DNA of 64,000 nt from Delphinus delphis (GCF_949987515.2 NC_082694.2:10161958-10225957), one strand, 5' to 3'; shown: positions 34,101 through 49,100, numbered from the stretch's first letter. Notes: a model not told the origin generated them from the sequence alone. Translations and numbers: made by a program.

Positions 34101-37100
34101 CGGGAATGGAATCGCAGGTTAGGGCCCCAGGAGTATGGAGAGTCTGAGCGCCCTTCCCCCTTGGCCCTGGGACCGTCGCTGCTCACGTGGTTTCCAGAGG
34201 ATCCCACGTGGCACCCTTGGTTGTTATTTCCTTCCCAAAACTTCCCCGTCTTGGGCCCCTTTCTGTTACTTTCCCATCTTCTCAGGTGTCCCCTTTGTTT
34301 CGGAAAAACACAAGACGGGGCAGACACGCTCTGTGTAACCAGACCCCGGATGCTGGCTCCACGTGGGCCCCATGGGTAATTCTGTCCGCCCGCTGCAGCC
34401 CGGAGCCCTCAGCTAAAAGGTGCGACTCCCAGGCCCCTCTCCTCATTGCAACGCAGGTCCTTTTCACAACCCTGGTAAATACCTCAGTTTCCTCCCACCC
34501 CCGTCAAATGGGAAGGACAAACTGTATTCCTCAGTCGTGTGTTTAAAACACTGTGAAGGGAGTTCCCTGGCAGTCCAGTGGTTGGGACTTAGTACTTTCA
34601 CTGCCATGGCCCGGGTTCGGTCCCTGGTCGGGGAACTAAGATCCCACATGCCGCACGGCGTGGCCAAAGAAAAACCAAAACCAACCAAACAAACAAAAAA
34701 CCCTACTGTGACATGTGTTCGTGGACGGCAGATGATTCTGATGGTGCCACGGGTTGTTTTACCTTCCAGCGGGTGCTCGCACCAGGGCTCCACCAGCAGT
34801 TTTGTCCAGAGCAGGGACTGACGCGCTTCTAGCATCCCGGTGAAGCGGAAATCTGAACCATCCCCCTGAACCCAGCCTCGCCAAGACAGGCGTGTTGAGG
34901 AGGCTCCCTCCCTGACCTCGCTCCTCTGTCCCTTTGCTCCCACAGCTCCCCGCCGGCCCAGCAGCTCTCCTTCCTGCGCAGCGGCCTCCTGAGCAGCCTC
35001 TACCTGCCCTCGGGCCTCCGCCCCGTGCCCCTGCTCCGGTGGCTGTTCCAGGTGAGCACCGCGGCCTGCCGCCAGGGGGCGGGAGCGTGCCGGCACAACA
35101 GTCTGGGCAGGGCCGCTGGCAGGGGGGGCTGGGCACCCACCCTCTTCTTCTGGCCTTGGGTGCTGCTGGGTTTGTCCCAGCTGAGGCTGGAGGAGGGAGG
35201 GGGGCTTGTGATGACAGAGACAGGGAGGTGCAGGGACCGGTCTGTTGTCTTCACTCCGGTCCCCCCAGAGCGTGTGCCTCACAGGGTGTTGCTTTGCCCC
35301 CAGAGGCCCTCTGTGTGATTCCGGCAGGGCCCCTCAGCAGGTGTGAGCACCTGCTCGCCTTGTGTCCAGGCTCATCTCCAAGTCACAGGTCCCGGCCCTC
35401 GTCCCATGGGCAGCGGGAGCACAGCCCTGCGGCAGCCTTGCAGGTGTGAGGGCCCTGGTGAATGCTGAGCTGGGGTGCTCGGGTGTTTGCCTCCCGCCGT
35501 GGAGTTGTAGGTCGGCTGGAAAAGCCTAGAACAGCTGCTCTGTCTTCCCCTCCCTTCCGTTCCGGTTGCTGCCAGGGGCACATGCGTTCTGCCCGGGGCT
35601 CAGAACCTTTGCGCTGAGAAAGACAGTGAGAAGCCAGAAGGGAAGGCCCGGGAACCAGCTGCTGGGATCTGAACGCGGGGCACGGGGATGCAGCCTTGGC
35701 CCCCACCCAGGACCTTCCCTTGCCCGGGGACCGGCAGGTCCCAAGTTCCAGCTGGTCCCATTCCTGCCAGTTGGAGCCTGGACCCCAGCCGTGAATTAGA
35801 GCCACCCTGCGGGGCGGATTGTCCTCGGAACTCCTCGGCCTCGGCAGGCTGGCTGCCTTCCAGAAGGAGCCCTCTGGCTCTCTCTCCTTCCCTCTGGGCT
35901 CCTTCCCATCGGCCCTGCCCTGCCCCTCCCCCGGGCCCAGGCCACACAGGGAACAGAGCAGCCATTATTCTCCGTCCACACTCAGTGCAGGCTTCTTTCT
36001 CCTTGCTCAGCGCACGACAGACGCAAAGTCGGGCATCGGAGGCACAAAGAGCCGGTCTGAGATGTCGCCCACAGAGGGTCCTTGTGTGACCCTGACACGG
36101 CGTGGAGGCGTGAGCGAGCCCCGCCTTGTCTCTCCCCCCACGTCTGTCACCTGGGGGGTCCCCGAGAGCAGAGGACCGAGCCCTGCTCCTCCACATACTA
36201 CTGTGCGACTTGGGGAGTTATTTAACATCAGCTCTGTGCCTCAGTTTCCACTCTGTAAACTGGGGTCGGTAGTCCCACGCGAAGGCTGAGTGAGGAAATC
36301 CTGTGAGCTGCCTTGTCCTTATAGCCCCCCGAGGTTCTGCCCAGGGTCTGGGCATCATCTGGAAGAAATGAAGTTAGCACGGAGGTCAGGTTCTCCATCT
36401 CCAGCAAGGAGAAACAAAGCAGCTCCTCTCCCTGCCCACGGCTAAAGTCAGATCAGTGAAAGGGGTGCGCTTGGCCTTGGGGGCCTCTTCTGGGGGAGAC
36501 CCTGCCCAACATCTTTGTCTCCGGAGGGGAAGGAGGACCAGGGCAGCTGCTGTCTGCCACTCACGTGATCACACTACAGGCTTTAGGATGGGCTCTGATG
36601 TTTCACTTCCGAGGTTTTGGTTTTCTTGTCACTTGGAACTTATTTTCCCACAGCAACAGTAGCATTGGTTCCTTTGCAGACCTTGGTTCAGGACAGGCTA
36701 CATGCTGAGCTCTAGGGACAGAAAGGTCCTGGAAATGGTGTCCCAGGTAGATGCGTAGAACGTGGCCATGGGGTTCCGCATACTTCAGAACCGCGCGCTG
36801 TTAGTGAGAGGCACAGATCCACGGGGGCTGCCTGAAGCTGCTGGGGCGGGTGGCGCTCCGATGAAGGTGCAGGGGCGGTTCGTGGGATCCAAGGGCAGGG
36901 ATACAGCTGGGCCTCAGGGTGAGCTGGAACCAGGTTGGACAAGGGTCGGGATCCTAGGACAGGCTTTCGGCTTCTCTCTGTACCCCAGGCTCCATGGCTA
37001 AGTAAATTCTCAGGAAAGAGAGTCTGATTGGCCTAAGAGGGGTTCAGTGACCACCCCCAATCAAAGGCAGCTAGGGGAGCAGGCTCACAGGGCTGCTGGG

Positions 37101-40100
37101 GTCCCACATGCATACCCGGGGTTGATTCTGAGAGCTAGGGGGTGGGGGAGTTGGGCAGACCGCTCCAACCCTGCTCCTTCAACTCTCTGGAAAGGCCATC
37201 CTGTGTCCCCATGGAGACTAGTTCCTGCTGTCCGCCACCCTCCCTGAAGCCGGGGGCTTCAGTGGAGTGAACAGTGGGCACTGGGTGAGTAGGCTTCAGC
37301 CTTAGTGCTCGTGAATTGTGTGAGCTCGTCACTGGAGCCCTAGTGTATGCTTCCCAGGTGAGCCTTGCTGGGGAGGGCAGACAAAAGCAGGAAGCTTATG
37401 CTGTCAGTGAATTTGTATTCTTGTTGGAGAACGATCACGTGTTCGACTATAAAAAAGTTAGGAAAGGAAGAGGGAGGCAGGGTTCTCCTGTCTTAGGTCA
37501 GATCCCTGGGAAGCAGGAAGCCGCCCCTGTGAGGGAGGGAGGGCAGCAGGGCCGGGGCAGAAGGAGAAGCCGAGTAGCAAAGCAACTGCATGCCAGGCCA
37601 TGGCCAGTCCTGGGGTGCTCTGGAACTGGGATTACCCCTTAGAGTTGTCCCATTTGAGGCAAGGGGTCCTGGCCTTTGGACCCCAGCATCGGCTAGTTAT
37701 CAGACGAAGGCTGCACTTGGAGAGGGGGGTGTGACCTTGGGTGAGGGACTCCCTCTGTCCGAGGTCAATCAGCCAGCAGCAATGCCGAGCCCGTGGGGGT
37801 GGGAGCCTTGGTCCTGAACCGAGCGCCCACTGCAGCGGGCTTTCCTCGGCACTCTCCAGAGGGAGGATGGTGTGCTGCACGGCGTGGCCTGGCCTCACCT
37901 GTGTGTCCCCGGACTGGATGGCGCTGGTGGGGAGGGTGCATGTCTCCATGTCACACTCTGTTCACGTTCCAAATCCCCAGCTGTGGCCGCAGACTCAAGG
38001 AGTGTTCGAATAAGAATCCCAGTGCGTTTGAGTCAGGTGGGTGCCCTGCCCACCCTCCCCCCACCAGCTTGTTGAGGATCCGCACTCAGTACCAAGGACC
38101 TCCCAGAGCCGGTGGGCTCCCGAGGCTCAGATGTTCGGAGTGAAGGCCCTGGCCTGGAAGTGATGTGAGGGCCTCGAAGAGGGGCCGCACTTTATCTTGT
38201 ACAGCTGACGGTAGTCAGTGCCGCTGAGCTCTTTCTCTTCCCTACACCGGTTCCTGCCCTGGAGGGGCGTGGCTGTGACCACAGGGAGTGAGGGGCAGAA
38301 GGACCAAGACTCCCACACAGGGAGGTGGACAGAGTAGGAGATTTCAAGTCACATAGACCTGGGATTGAATCCTGGCTTTTCTGCTTCGTTGCTCTGTGAC
38401 CCTGGGGAAGTTGCTTGACCTCTCTGAGCTTGGTTTCTTCATCTGTAAAGCAGCAATAATGACAATATCCTTCTACTGTGTGGATTCGTGAGGATTAAAT
38501 GGGACGTATTTAATATGGCGTAATAAAGGTTTCTGCTATTACTCCATAGGAATGACCCAGCTAACCTGTTTTTTTCTTCTCCTCCTAGCTGCTGACATGG
38601 CCTCCAGAAACTTCTTTGGGAGCCTTTGGTCTCCTGTGGGACCTCAGCGTGGATGGGCTCTTCCGTCCGTCTGGTCAGTACCTCGGGTGCAGGGCAGCAG
38701 CTGGCATGCTGGGTACCCAAGCTCGAGAGCCTGCATAGTACTCAGCCCTCAGCCCCGCACCGCCCCAGCCCAGTGTGTGGGAGAGGTGCTAGTGGGGATG
38801 TTGCATCACCGGGACACGGAGACATCAGGCCATCTTTGGCTCTGGCTCCTGCATTAGTAAAAAGCTGAGCCAACAGGCTCCCCAGCACCTTCTCTGGCCT
38901 CAGCTCCATGTCACCAGGGCCAAGTCCAGGCTGACTTCACAGACTTAGGATCCTGGAACAGTCTGGGAGCTGGGTTCTCTGGATTTACGAGGACAGCTTA
39001 CCTCCAGCTTCTTCCTGAGAGCCCCAGTTTGCTTGGGTGGGTTCCAGGAACATCTGCATCAAATCAGGGAAGCTCTTTGGGTTGGAGTCACCAAGGGGGA
39101 GGGCCCTGAAGCTGTGCCCCTCCCCGCAGCCCTCCTCAGCTCCTAGGGCATCAGCGGAGCCCCTAAGTTTGGACTGGGCTGGAGTGAGAGCTTTGAGTCT
39201 GTACCTTGGTCCTGACATGTAAGGGATACACCTAAGTTATTTTTATTTGTTTTTTTTTTAATTTACTTATTTTTGGCTGCGTTGGGTCTTCGTTGCTGCA
39301 CACAGGCTTTCTCTAGTTGCGGCGAGTGGGGGCTACTCTTCGTTGTGGTGCGCGGGCTTCTCATTGCGGTGGCTTCTCTTGTTGCGGAGCACGGGCTCTA
39401 GGTGCGAGGGCTTCAGTAGCGGCACGTGGGCTCTAGAGCGCAGGCTCAGTAGTTGTGGCGCACTGGCTTAGTTGCTCAGAGGCATGTGGGATCTTCCCAG
39501 ACCAGAGCTCGAACCCCTGTCCCCTGCATTGGCAGGCGGATTCTTAACCACTGCGCCACCAGGGAAGTACCTGAGTCATGTTTACCCTTTCAGATGTTCA
39601 GAGTTCACAGAAGCAATTAGTTTCCCCTTCTGTGGCTGCACCCTTACCGGGCTGTCATCATTTGGTGCCTGAACCTAGACACTTTGGCACCAAAAAATAC
39701 CATGTAACCGATTGGAAGGTGCTTAGGGCAGACGGTGAGAGGGATCCACAGGTTTCCAGACCGCGCCCTTGCCCACCAGCTGCAGTCTGCCCACCCTCCT
39801 GCTAAAACATGGAAGCACGTAGCTCTGAAGGCCAAGGTTATAGACCCATGATGCACCATTAACCCCCCACCACCACCACCGGCAAGCAGCCCTTTGAATT
39901 TCTGCTTTTGTGCCTTCCCTCCAGGCGTTGGCTGAGCTGGGGGCCATCTGTCACATTAGAGCATTCCAGACTCCTCCCACTCCCCCCTCCCCCGCCCCTG
40001 CCCCTACGCCTGGGACCCTCTAACTGAGGTCCTCTGAATAGCGCCAGTCTCGGCCTCCTCTCCCTTTGCATAACCTCTGCCCCTGCAGCCTGGGCTGCCC

Positions 40101-43100
40101 TTTCGCGCCTCTGTGGCAGGCCTGCCCTTTGGGGAACAGAGGCCTCCCTTGTCCCACTCTTCTGCGCGAGGTGGTCTGTGTCTCCTCGCGCTGAGGCAGA
40201 GGGGACGTCCCACTCTTCTTTGCTTCTTGCCACATTGTCCCTGATTCGCCCTCCACTGGGATGGGGTGGACCTGGGAACGGGCCCTTGAGTTCAGCTCTG
40301 GTAGCTCATTCCACTGCAGAGCGGTTCTCCCGGCATTAAGGTGGGGGCGGGGGGGGGGCGGGGAGGATGTCTCTTTCCCTCCCGTTGGAATAGAGACTGG
40401 GCCACAGAATGCTGTGCCCAAGGTCAGGATCTTGATTGGTTTGGGCAAAGGCAAAGGCCTGGTTCGCAAAAGAAGGGGAAGCGGGGACTATTTGTACCCC
40501 CGTGTTCACAGCAGCGTCACTCACGACACCCAAATGGCGGAAGGGACCCAAATCCCAGTCGTCCACTGACGCCTGAATGGATAAGCAAAATGTGGTCTAT
40601 ACGTGCAGTGGAGTATTATTCAGCCTTAAAGAGAAAGGTAATTCTGGGACTTCCCCGGTGGCCCAGTGGTTAAGGCTTCGCCTTCCAATGCAGTGGGTGT
40701 GGGTTCCATTCCTGGTCAGGGAGCCAGGATCCCACACACTTGGCAGACAAAAAACCAAAACATAAAACAGAAGCAACATTGTAACAAATTAAATGAAACA
40801 TTTAAAAATGATCCACATTCAAAAAATCTTTGAAAAAAAAGGGAAGGAAATTCTGTCACATGCTACAACGTGGATGAACCTTGAGGACATTATGCTAAGT
40901 GAAATAAGCCAGCCACAAAAAGATAAATACTGTAGAATTCCTCTTATATGAAGTCCCTAGAGCAGTCAAATTCATAGAGACAGAAAGTAGAATGGTGGTT
41001 GCCAGGGGCTAGGGGAGGGGGAATGGGAGGTTAGTTGTTCATGGGTACAGCGTTTCAGTTTGGGATGATGAAAAAGTTCTGGAAATGGGTAGTGGTGATG
41101 GTGAACAATGTGAATGTACTTACCACTGCTGAACTGTACACTTAAAAATGGTTAAGATGGCAACTTTTACGTTATGTGTTTTTTACATAAGTTTTTAAAA
41201 GTAAAGGCCAAGCCCAGGGTCAAGAGCCAGGTGCCAGGAGAGAATCTACCAAGAGCTGGAACTGGAAATCAACTGCTAGTTCAGGGAGCATTTGTATGGT
41301 TAAATTAGATCCAGGATTGATGCAAAAGGAAGTCATGTTTCTCGGATTTGTCAACGACTTGAGGTGCTCTGAGTGTTCTTGTCCTCTGTGGGGCACTGCC
41401 CTCTGGGGCAGAACTGTGGGGGTTTGGAGCTGTGATTGGTATGTGAGTTTTCAAGTTGCCTGGCTTTTCTCTTTTGTAAAATGGGGGAGACTTGCAGGTG
41501 TGTAAATTTCCATCTTTTTCTGGAATATGTAGTTGACCAGAGGTTCTTCCCAGATTATCCCGGGAAAGGTCTTACACAATCGCCTTCATCACAGCATGCT
41601 TCCTGAGTAAGGGGAGAGCCCGGGTGGGGCCGGGTCTCTGGCAGGGCCTGGGATCCAGGCTTCAGAGTTGACCGTCATGGGTGTGCTCCAGGCGACTGGG
41701 GCTAAGGGCTGAGAGCCCAGCGTTTGCTGGAGGATTGGAGTAAGGTGGGAATTGTTTTCCTGGTTTAAGAAGGTGGTTCCTGCCCTCAGGGGGCTGATAG
41801 GTGGGAGGGGATTAAGTGTCCAATTACAATAGGAGATAGAGAGGAGGCAGAGGCAGAACTTCGGGAAACTACTTCTAGTTAGATGGGGGAGGCAGGAATC
41901 GGGAAGTGCTTTGTAGAAGAGGGAGCAGTTGATTCATCTCTCAGAAGACGTGTAGGGCAGGGATTGCAAACTCGGTTGCAGTGGGGACCTAGTGAGATCG
42001 GTGACTAGAGAGCTCCCGGCCTGTCTAAAGAGGCTGGCTCGTTCCGTTTTGCCAGATCTGTCCATTTTCAAGAGACGCTATGTTTTAGTTGGGATGTACT
42101 TGGACTCGTAAGTAACAGATGTCCAATTAAGAACAGTTTATCATCTCACATGACAAGAAATCCAGAAGCAGGTTGTTCCATGGTATGTTCAACAGATTTG
42201 CATCACCAGGGCTCTGGCTCAGCTTGTGTCTCCCTTCCCACTACTCCCCCTGAAGGCTGCAGAATGGCTTCTGTAGCTCCAGGCATCATCATGTTCTCAC
42301 AAGACAGCAGGGTTCAAGGCAGGAAGGATAAATAAGGGTGAGGGATAAGAGATCATTGCTTCTTATAGATTTTTCTCTCTTTTTATCAGGACATTCTTTC
42401 CATTTTGTTTCATTAGACAGAACTGGATCACAGGCTCTAGAAGACCCCTTCTACCTGCCGGTACCCTTTGAATACCGTGGCTTTGTCTAAAGAATTTTCA
42501 GCCTCATGAATCCTATACCTCCTGGGTAGAATCCAGGAGACTCTTTTTTTTCCAGCCTCCTTTCAAATATTTGAATTTTTAGTTTTGGAATTTCCATCTA
42601 GTCCTTTATTGTTTTTTATAGTTTCTGTTTCTCTATTGGGATTTCGTATTTGTTCCTATTCAACATGAGCATATTCTCATTTGCCATCTTGAGCACAGTC
42701 ATAATAGCTGCTTTAAATCTTTGTCATTCTAACATCTGGAGCATCTAATTCACTACATGGAAAATTAAGTATGAAAGGGAACATTGAGAAATGAGTCAAG
42801 AAATCATACCAAGTAAATACCAGGGCTCTTTGTCCTAGATCTCTCGGATATTTTCCAGAACTGTTCACGGAGAATCGCCTGCTGCTTGCGGCCTGGCTTC
42901 CCTACCTAACCTAGAACACTCGCGGGACTGTGCAGGTGAGGTGTCCTGGCGTTCAAGCTTCAGAACCTTTAAGGTCAATCGGTTTTTGACATTTAATAAA
43001 ACTGTTTTCTGCTCAAACAGCCAGAGCCTGTTTCTGTTGCCGTGGCTCTCCACCACGGGCTGATGTGCTTCCTCCACTGGGGTGGACCCACTTGCCCCGA

Positions 43101-46100
43101 GCAGACACCAGGATGAAATGAGCGTTCCCTTCCCAGGGAGGAGGGGGAGCATGGCTCTTGGATAGGCAGCCAGCAGAGTCTGTTGTAGCCAGAATACGGA
43201 TGTTTATGTGAAATCTCCTGTTGGTAACTAATTCTGTTAGGAAACAAAACCCAAAAACGCCCCACTGTGAACCCATCTGCAGACTATTTGCCTGTAGATA
43301 GAATAGAATATAGTTCTACTGGTTTGCAGCCCTGGGCATAGCCCTGGCTGTGGAGAGATTGGGGGGAAGCCAGGAGCAGCGAGAGTGGGGCTTCCTTTAA
43401 GGGGCTGAGTAGGAGATAAGACTGGACGTTTCGGGCCAGATCTTGGAGGACAGTGGGGGCCATTACAGGTGTAGTGAAGCTTCATTAATATTTGGCAAGA
43501 CCAGGACAGATTGTTGTTGTCGTTGTTATTTAGATATAATTCATGTACCATATAATTCACCCTTTTAAAGTGTATGATTCAGTATGATTCACAGAGCTGT
43601 TCAACCACTGTCTAATTCTGAAACATTTTCATCACCCGCAAAAAGAAACCTCAGACCTCAGCAGTCACTGCCCACTCCCCACTCCTCCCAGCCCCCTGGC
43701 AACCCCTAATCTACCTTCTGTCTCAGTGGACTTGCTTATTCTGGACATTTCATGTAAATGAAATGAGACAATATGTGACCTTTTGTGTCTGCTTCTTTTA
43801 CTTAGCATAATGTTTTCAAGGTTCATGCATGTCGTAGCATTCCTTTTTACGGCCGAATAATATTGCATTTTATGGCCGTACCACATTATATCCATTCGTC
43901 AGCTGATGGGCACTTGGGTCGTTTCCACTTTTTGGCCCTTGTGAGTAACACTACTGTGAACATTGGCACACAAGTGTTCACGGGGACATACGTTTTTAGT
44001 TCTCACTGGTATATGCTTAGGAGTGGAATTGCTGGGTAATACGGTGGCTCTATGTTTAGCCTTTTGAAAGACTGCCAAACTATTTCCTGAAGTGGCTGCG
44101 TCATGTTACATTCCCACCAGCCATGTCTGAGGGTTCCAATTTCTCCACATCCTTGCCAACATCTGTTATTGTCCATCTCTTGATAATAGTCATACTAGTG
44201 GGTGTGAAGTGATATCTCCTTGTGGGTTTGGGTTCGCATTTCTCTAATGACTAAGCATGTTGAGCACCTGTTCCTGTGCTTGTTGGCCATTTGTATATCT
44301 TCTTTGAGGAAGTATCTATTCAAATGCTTTGCTCATTTTGTGATTGGATTGTTTGTATTTTTTTGTTGAGCTGCAGTTCTTTTATATGCTCTGGATATTA
44401 GACCCTTACCAGATGTGTGATTTGCAAATGTTTTCTCCCATTTTGTGGGTTATCTTTCCATTCTCTTGACGGTGGCCTTTGATGCACAGAAGTTTTTAAT
44501 TTTGATAAAGTCTAATTTAGCTGTTGTTTTCTATTGTTGCCCATACTTTGATGTCAAGCAAGACACCACTGCCTAGTCCAAGGTCATGAAGATGTTCCCT
44601 TATGTTTGTTTGTTTATTTTTTATTTAGTTTATTCATTTATTTATTTTTGGCTACATTGGGTGTTTGTTGCTGCGCGCGGGCTTTCTCTAGTTGCGGCGA
44701 GCGGGGGCTACTCTTCTTTGCGGTGCGCATGCTTCTCATTGCGGTGGCTTCTCTTGCTGCGGAGCACGGGCTCTAGGTGTGCGGGCTTCAGTAGTTGTGG
44801 CTCACGGGCTCTAGGTTGAAGGCTCAGTAGTTGCGGCGCACGGGCTTAGTTGCTCCGTGGCATGTGGGATCTTCCTGGACCAGGGCTTAAACCCATGTCC
44901 CCTGCATTGGCAGGCAGATTCTTAACCATTGCACCACCAGGGAAGTCCCTCCCTTATGTTTTATTCTGAGAATTCTATAGTTTTAGCGTTTCCATTTAGG
45001 TCTTTGATCCATTTTGAGTTGATTTTTGTATATGGTGCGAGGTAGGGGTACAGCTTCAGTCTTTTGCATGTGGATATCCACTTGTCCCAGGACCATTTGT
45101 TGAAAGACTATTCTTTCCCACAGTGAGTTATCTTGGCACCCTTGTGGAAAATCAGTTGACCACGGATGTACGAGTTTATTTCTGGACTCTCAGTTCTATT
45201 CCATTGATATATATGTGTGTGCGTGTGCGTGTGTGTGTGTGTGTGTACACACACACATATTTGTCCTTATGCCAGTACTGCAAATTCTTGATTATGGTAG
45301 CTTGTAGTAAGTTTTGAAATTGGGAAGTGTGAGTTCTCCAACTTTGCTCTTTTCAAAATTGTTTTGGCTATCCTGGGTCTCTTGTATTTCCATATTAATT
45401 TTAGGATTGGCTTATTAGTCTCTTCAAAAATGACAGCTGGGCTTTCAATAGTGATTGTGTTGAATCTGTAAGTGACTTTGAGTGTTACTGCCATCTTAAT
45501 AATATTGAGTCTTCTAATCCATGAGCAGGAGATATCTGTCCGTTTATTTAGATCTTCTTTAATTTCTTTCAAGAATGTTTTGTGGTTTTCAGTGTACAAG
45601 TCTTACACTTCTTTTGTTAAATTTATTCCTAATTATTTTATTCTTTTTGATACTATCGTAAGTGGAATTCTTTTCTTCGTTTTCTTTTCAGATCATTCCT
45701 TGCTAGTGTGTAGGCATGCAACAGATTTTTGTGTATTGACCTTGTATCCTGCAACCTTGCTGAACTCATTTATTAGCTCTAATAGTTTTTGTTTTGTTTT
45801 TTTTTTATGGCAGAGTTTGGTTTTGAAAGCAAACATATTCTTGTGCAACTAATTGCTTGCGAGAAATGACCTCATGTTTCTCTAACAAACATGTTTTGGC
45901 TGTGCTGGTGTAGGACTGGCCAGTAACTCAGTGCCAAACATACTGACTAGGCAGCAGTACCTGGAGAAGAGCGGCTCCATCAGTGAGATCGAAATACTTT
46001 GGAAGAGAAGTAAAACAGGTGTAGCTCCTTTCCCGCTAGTTTCCAAGACAATGTTGTTCCTTCTGACCTACTCATTCCATTCCCTGCCAGCTTCTATGAT

Positions 46101-49100
46101 AGTTGTGTGCGAAGGGGAGAATATAACAGAATAAAAGACCCTGGCCAGTACATTCTTTGGATGTTTTTAAAGTGGGCGAGAAATTTAGCTCTCAGAACAA
46201 ATTCGTTTTGTTTTCATGAGCAGTGTCTTTGGACACTTTGTCCTTCCTCACTTGGTCACCATGCTTTTCCCTTTGTCCCCAGAGCTCCAGGGTCGTAATT
46301 TCTCTTCGGCGAGCCCCGTTTTGTGGGTGGCTTTCCTTTCTGTCATTGCTTGCTTGCATCCTCTCTCCTCCCTCTTCTCAACCTTCCTTCCTTCCTCCCT
46401 CCCAGATAATATCTATAAGGTAGCTTCTTGTAAAAAGAATGACACAAACCAAAAGATGACCAATAAACTCACTAGCCAATGGAACCTGGTTTTATTTTTT
46501 CAAAAGTGCCCTACGTACCAAGTGCTGAAAATTCAAATACAAGAGAAAGGTGCAAAGCGAAAAGCGAACGCCTCCCTCCCTGCCCACTCCCCACGGCCCC
46601 TTCCTCTCCCCAAGTGCTCCTTATTAACAGTTTCCCGTGATGATTTCCAGGAAGAGAATTAATGCACAATCCACATAATGTATGTTTTTATATTTACAGG
46701 TTGTATTTACACCATCTTTCTTCTGTCATTTCGGCATTCATCTGAAATTGCTTCCAGTGGAGAGTTTCTCTTCTAAGAGTTTCCCAGCTCTCTCCCTGGG
46801 TGTCAGGAGAGGCCACAGCCCACACAGCACAAGTTGGACAGGGTTTTCTCCAGAGTCGAGGGGTCCTGGAGGTAGATGAGCCCCCAGGGTGTGAAAAGAA
46901 AACATTAACATTTTAACTCATCTTTTTAAAAACAGTTCTGTTGAGGCATAATTGACATACATTAACCTATACACATTTAACGTGTACAACTTATACACGA
47001 AACACAGGTATATACCCATAAAACTGTCACCACATCAAAAACTTATATCCGTTGTCCCCTGCCCTCCAAGTTTTCTTGTGCCTCTGTAATTAATTCATCT
47101 CTCTCCCCTTTTGTCTCTAAGAAACCACCCATCTACTTCTTGTCACTCCGGATTAGTTTGCATTTTCTGTAATTTTATATAAATGGAACCATGCAGTAGG
47201 TGCTCTTTTTTTTTTTCTGGTCTGGCTTCTTTCAATTACTTTGAATTTCACACGTGCTATTGTGTGTATCCATAGTTTATCCCTTTCAATAGCCGGGTGG
47301 TATTCTGTTGCGGGGCAGTACCACAGTTTGTTCATCCAAGTCAAGGCTTGGTGGACATTTCGGTTGTTTTCAGTTTGGGGCTATTAAAATAAAACTGCTA
47401 TAAACATTGTTATGCAAGTCCTTGTGGGGAGGTCCCTTAGGGTAAACATCTACAAGTGGATAGGCTGGGTCATACGATAAATGTGTGTTTAGGTTGTTAA
47501 GACATTGCCAAACTATTTTTCTCTAAGTGGTCATACCATCTCCACCAGCAGTGAGGGGGAGTTCCAGTTGCTCCACATCTTCCCTACCACTTGGTATAGT
47601 CAGTCTTTTTAAGAAGTATGTGGCGGTAGCTCATTGTTTTAATTTGCATTTCCCTAAAACGTGATGATCTTTGCATAATAAATTTATTTTATTTATTTAT
47701 TTATTTTTGGCTGCCCTGGGTCTTTGTTGCTGCACGTGGGCTTTAGTTGCAGCTAGTGGGGGCTACTTTTTGTTGCGGTGCACGGGCTTCTCATTGCAGT
47801 GGCTTCTCTTGTTGCGGAGCACGGGCTCTAGGTGCACGGGCTTCAGTAGCTGTGGCTCGCAGGCTCTAGAGCGCAGGCTCAGCAGTTGTGGTGCACAGGC
47901 TCAGTTGCTCCGCGGCATGTGGGATCCTTCCGGACCGGGGCACGAACCCGCCTCCCCTGCATCGGCAGGCGGACTCCCAACCACTGCACCACCAGGGAAG
48001 CCCATAAATATTGTATTTTTTGATGCTATTGTAAATGGAATTGTTTTCTTAATTTCATTTTCAAATTATTAATTTCTCGTGTACTGATATACACTTGATT
48101 TTTGCAGATTGGCCTTGTATCCTACAATCTTAATAAACTTGTACTTTGCTGATAATTTTTATCAGGAATGTATATTGGATTTTGAGATGGTTATATGGTT
48201 TTTCTTCTTTAGTCTCTTAATATGGGGAATTACACTGACTGATTTTCGAATGTTTATTCCTTCATCCTTGCATTCTGGAATAAATCCTATTTGGTTATAA
48301 TATATTAATTTTTTATGTATTGGTGGATTCAGCTTGGTAAATTTTTGCTGAGAACTCTTACATTTATGTGCATGAAGGATATTTGTCTGTACTTTTCTCT
48401 TTCTGGTTCTGGTATCAGAGTACTGCTGGTTTCATAGAATGTGTTAAGAAGTATTCCCTCCTCCTCAATTTTCTGGAAGAGTTTGTGTAGAACTGGTATT
48501 ATTTCTTCCTTAAATGTTTGGTAAAATTAGCCAGTGAAGCCATCTGAGCTTTGTTTCATGTGGGAAGATTTCAAACTACAAATCTGATTTTTAAAAATGT
48601 ATATATGTTTATTTATGATATCTGTTTCTTCTTAAGTAAGCTTTGTTGGTTTGAGTCCATTCATCTTGTCAAATTTATTGATATAGACTTTTTCATAATA
48701 TTCTCTTATTATCCTTTTTAAAAATTTATTTATATTTTATTTTTGGCTGTATTAGGTGCATGGGCTTCAGTAGTTGTGGCTCGTGGGCTCTAGAGCGCAG
48801 GCTCAGTAGTTGCGGCACGTGGGCTTAGTTGCTCCGAGACGTGGGATCTTCCCCGACCAGGGCTTGAACCCGTGTCCCCTGCACTGGCAGACGGATTCTT
48901 AACCACTGCGCCACCAGGGAAGTCCTTATTATTCTCTTAATGTCTGTTGAATCAGTGATGATGGTCTCTTTCTCATTCTGATATTGGTAATTTGTGTTTC
49001 TACTTCTGATCAGTCAGGTCACAGGTTTATCAACTTTATTGATCTTCTCAAAGAACTAGCTTTTGGTTTCATTTATTTTCCTTTGTTTTTTGTTTCTATT

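Larger units (their letters stand above)
43525..45810 (-). repeat. LINE-1, minus strand, 3' UTR and ORF2 C-terminal part
   Basis: The 3' end begins near 43525 (gatataattcatgtaccata). The minus frame at 43665-43895 reads [10 protein letters not shown], and the frame at 45267-45599 reads [20 protein letters not shown], followed by [19 protein letters not shown]. Both are hallmark ORF2 sequences. A long CHR SINE is inserted at 44608-44949. Several stops show it is inactive. Confidence 0.92.

Noticed and set aside
34464..35282. 272-codon minus-strand open frame
   Set aside because: It runs antisense to exon 6 and through a SINE. It has no domain, and its codons mirror GC-rich exon and intron composition.
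35600..36196. 198-codon minus-strand frame
   Set aside because: Low-complexity GC-rich translation without a domain; it lies in intron 6 opposite the gene.
45267..45599. Minus-strand frame resembling reverse transcriptase
   Set aside because: It is the C-terminal part of LINE-1 ORF2 within a broken element.
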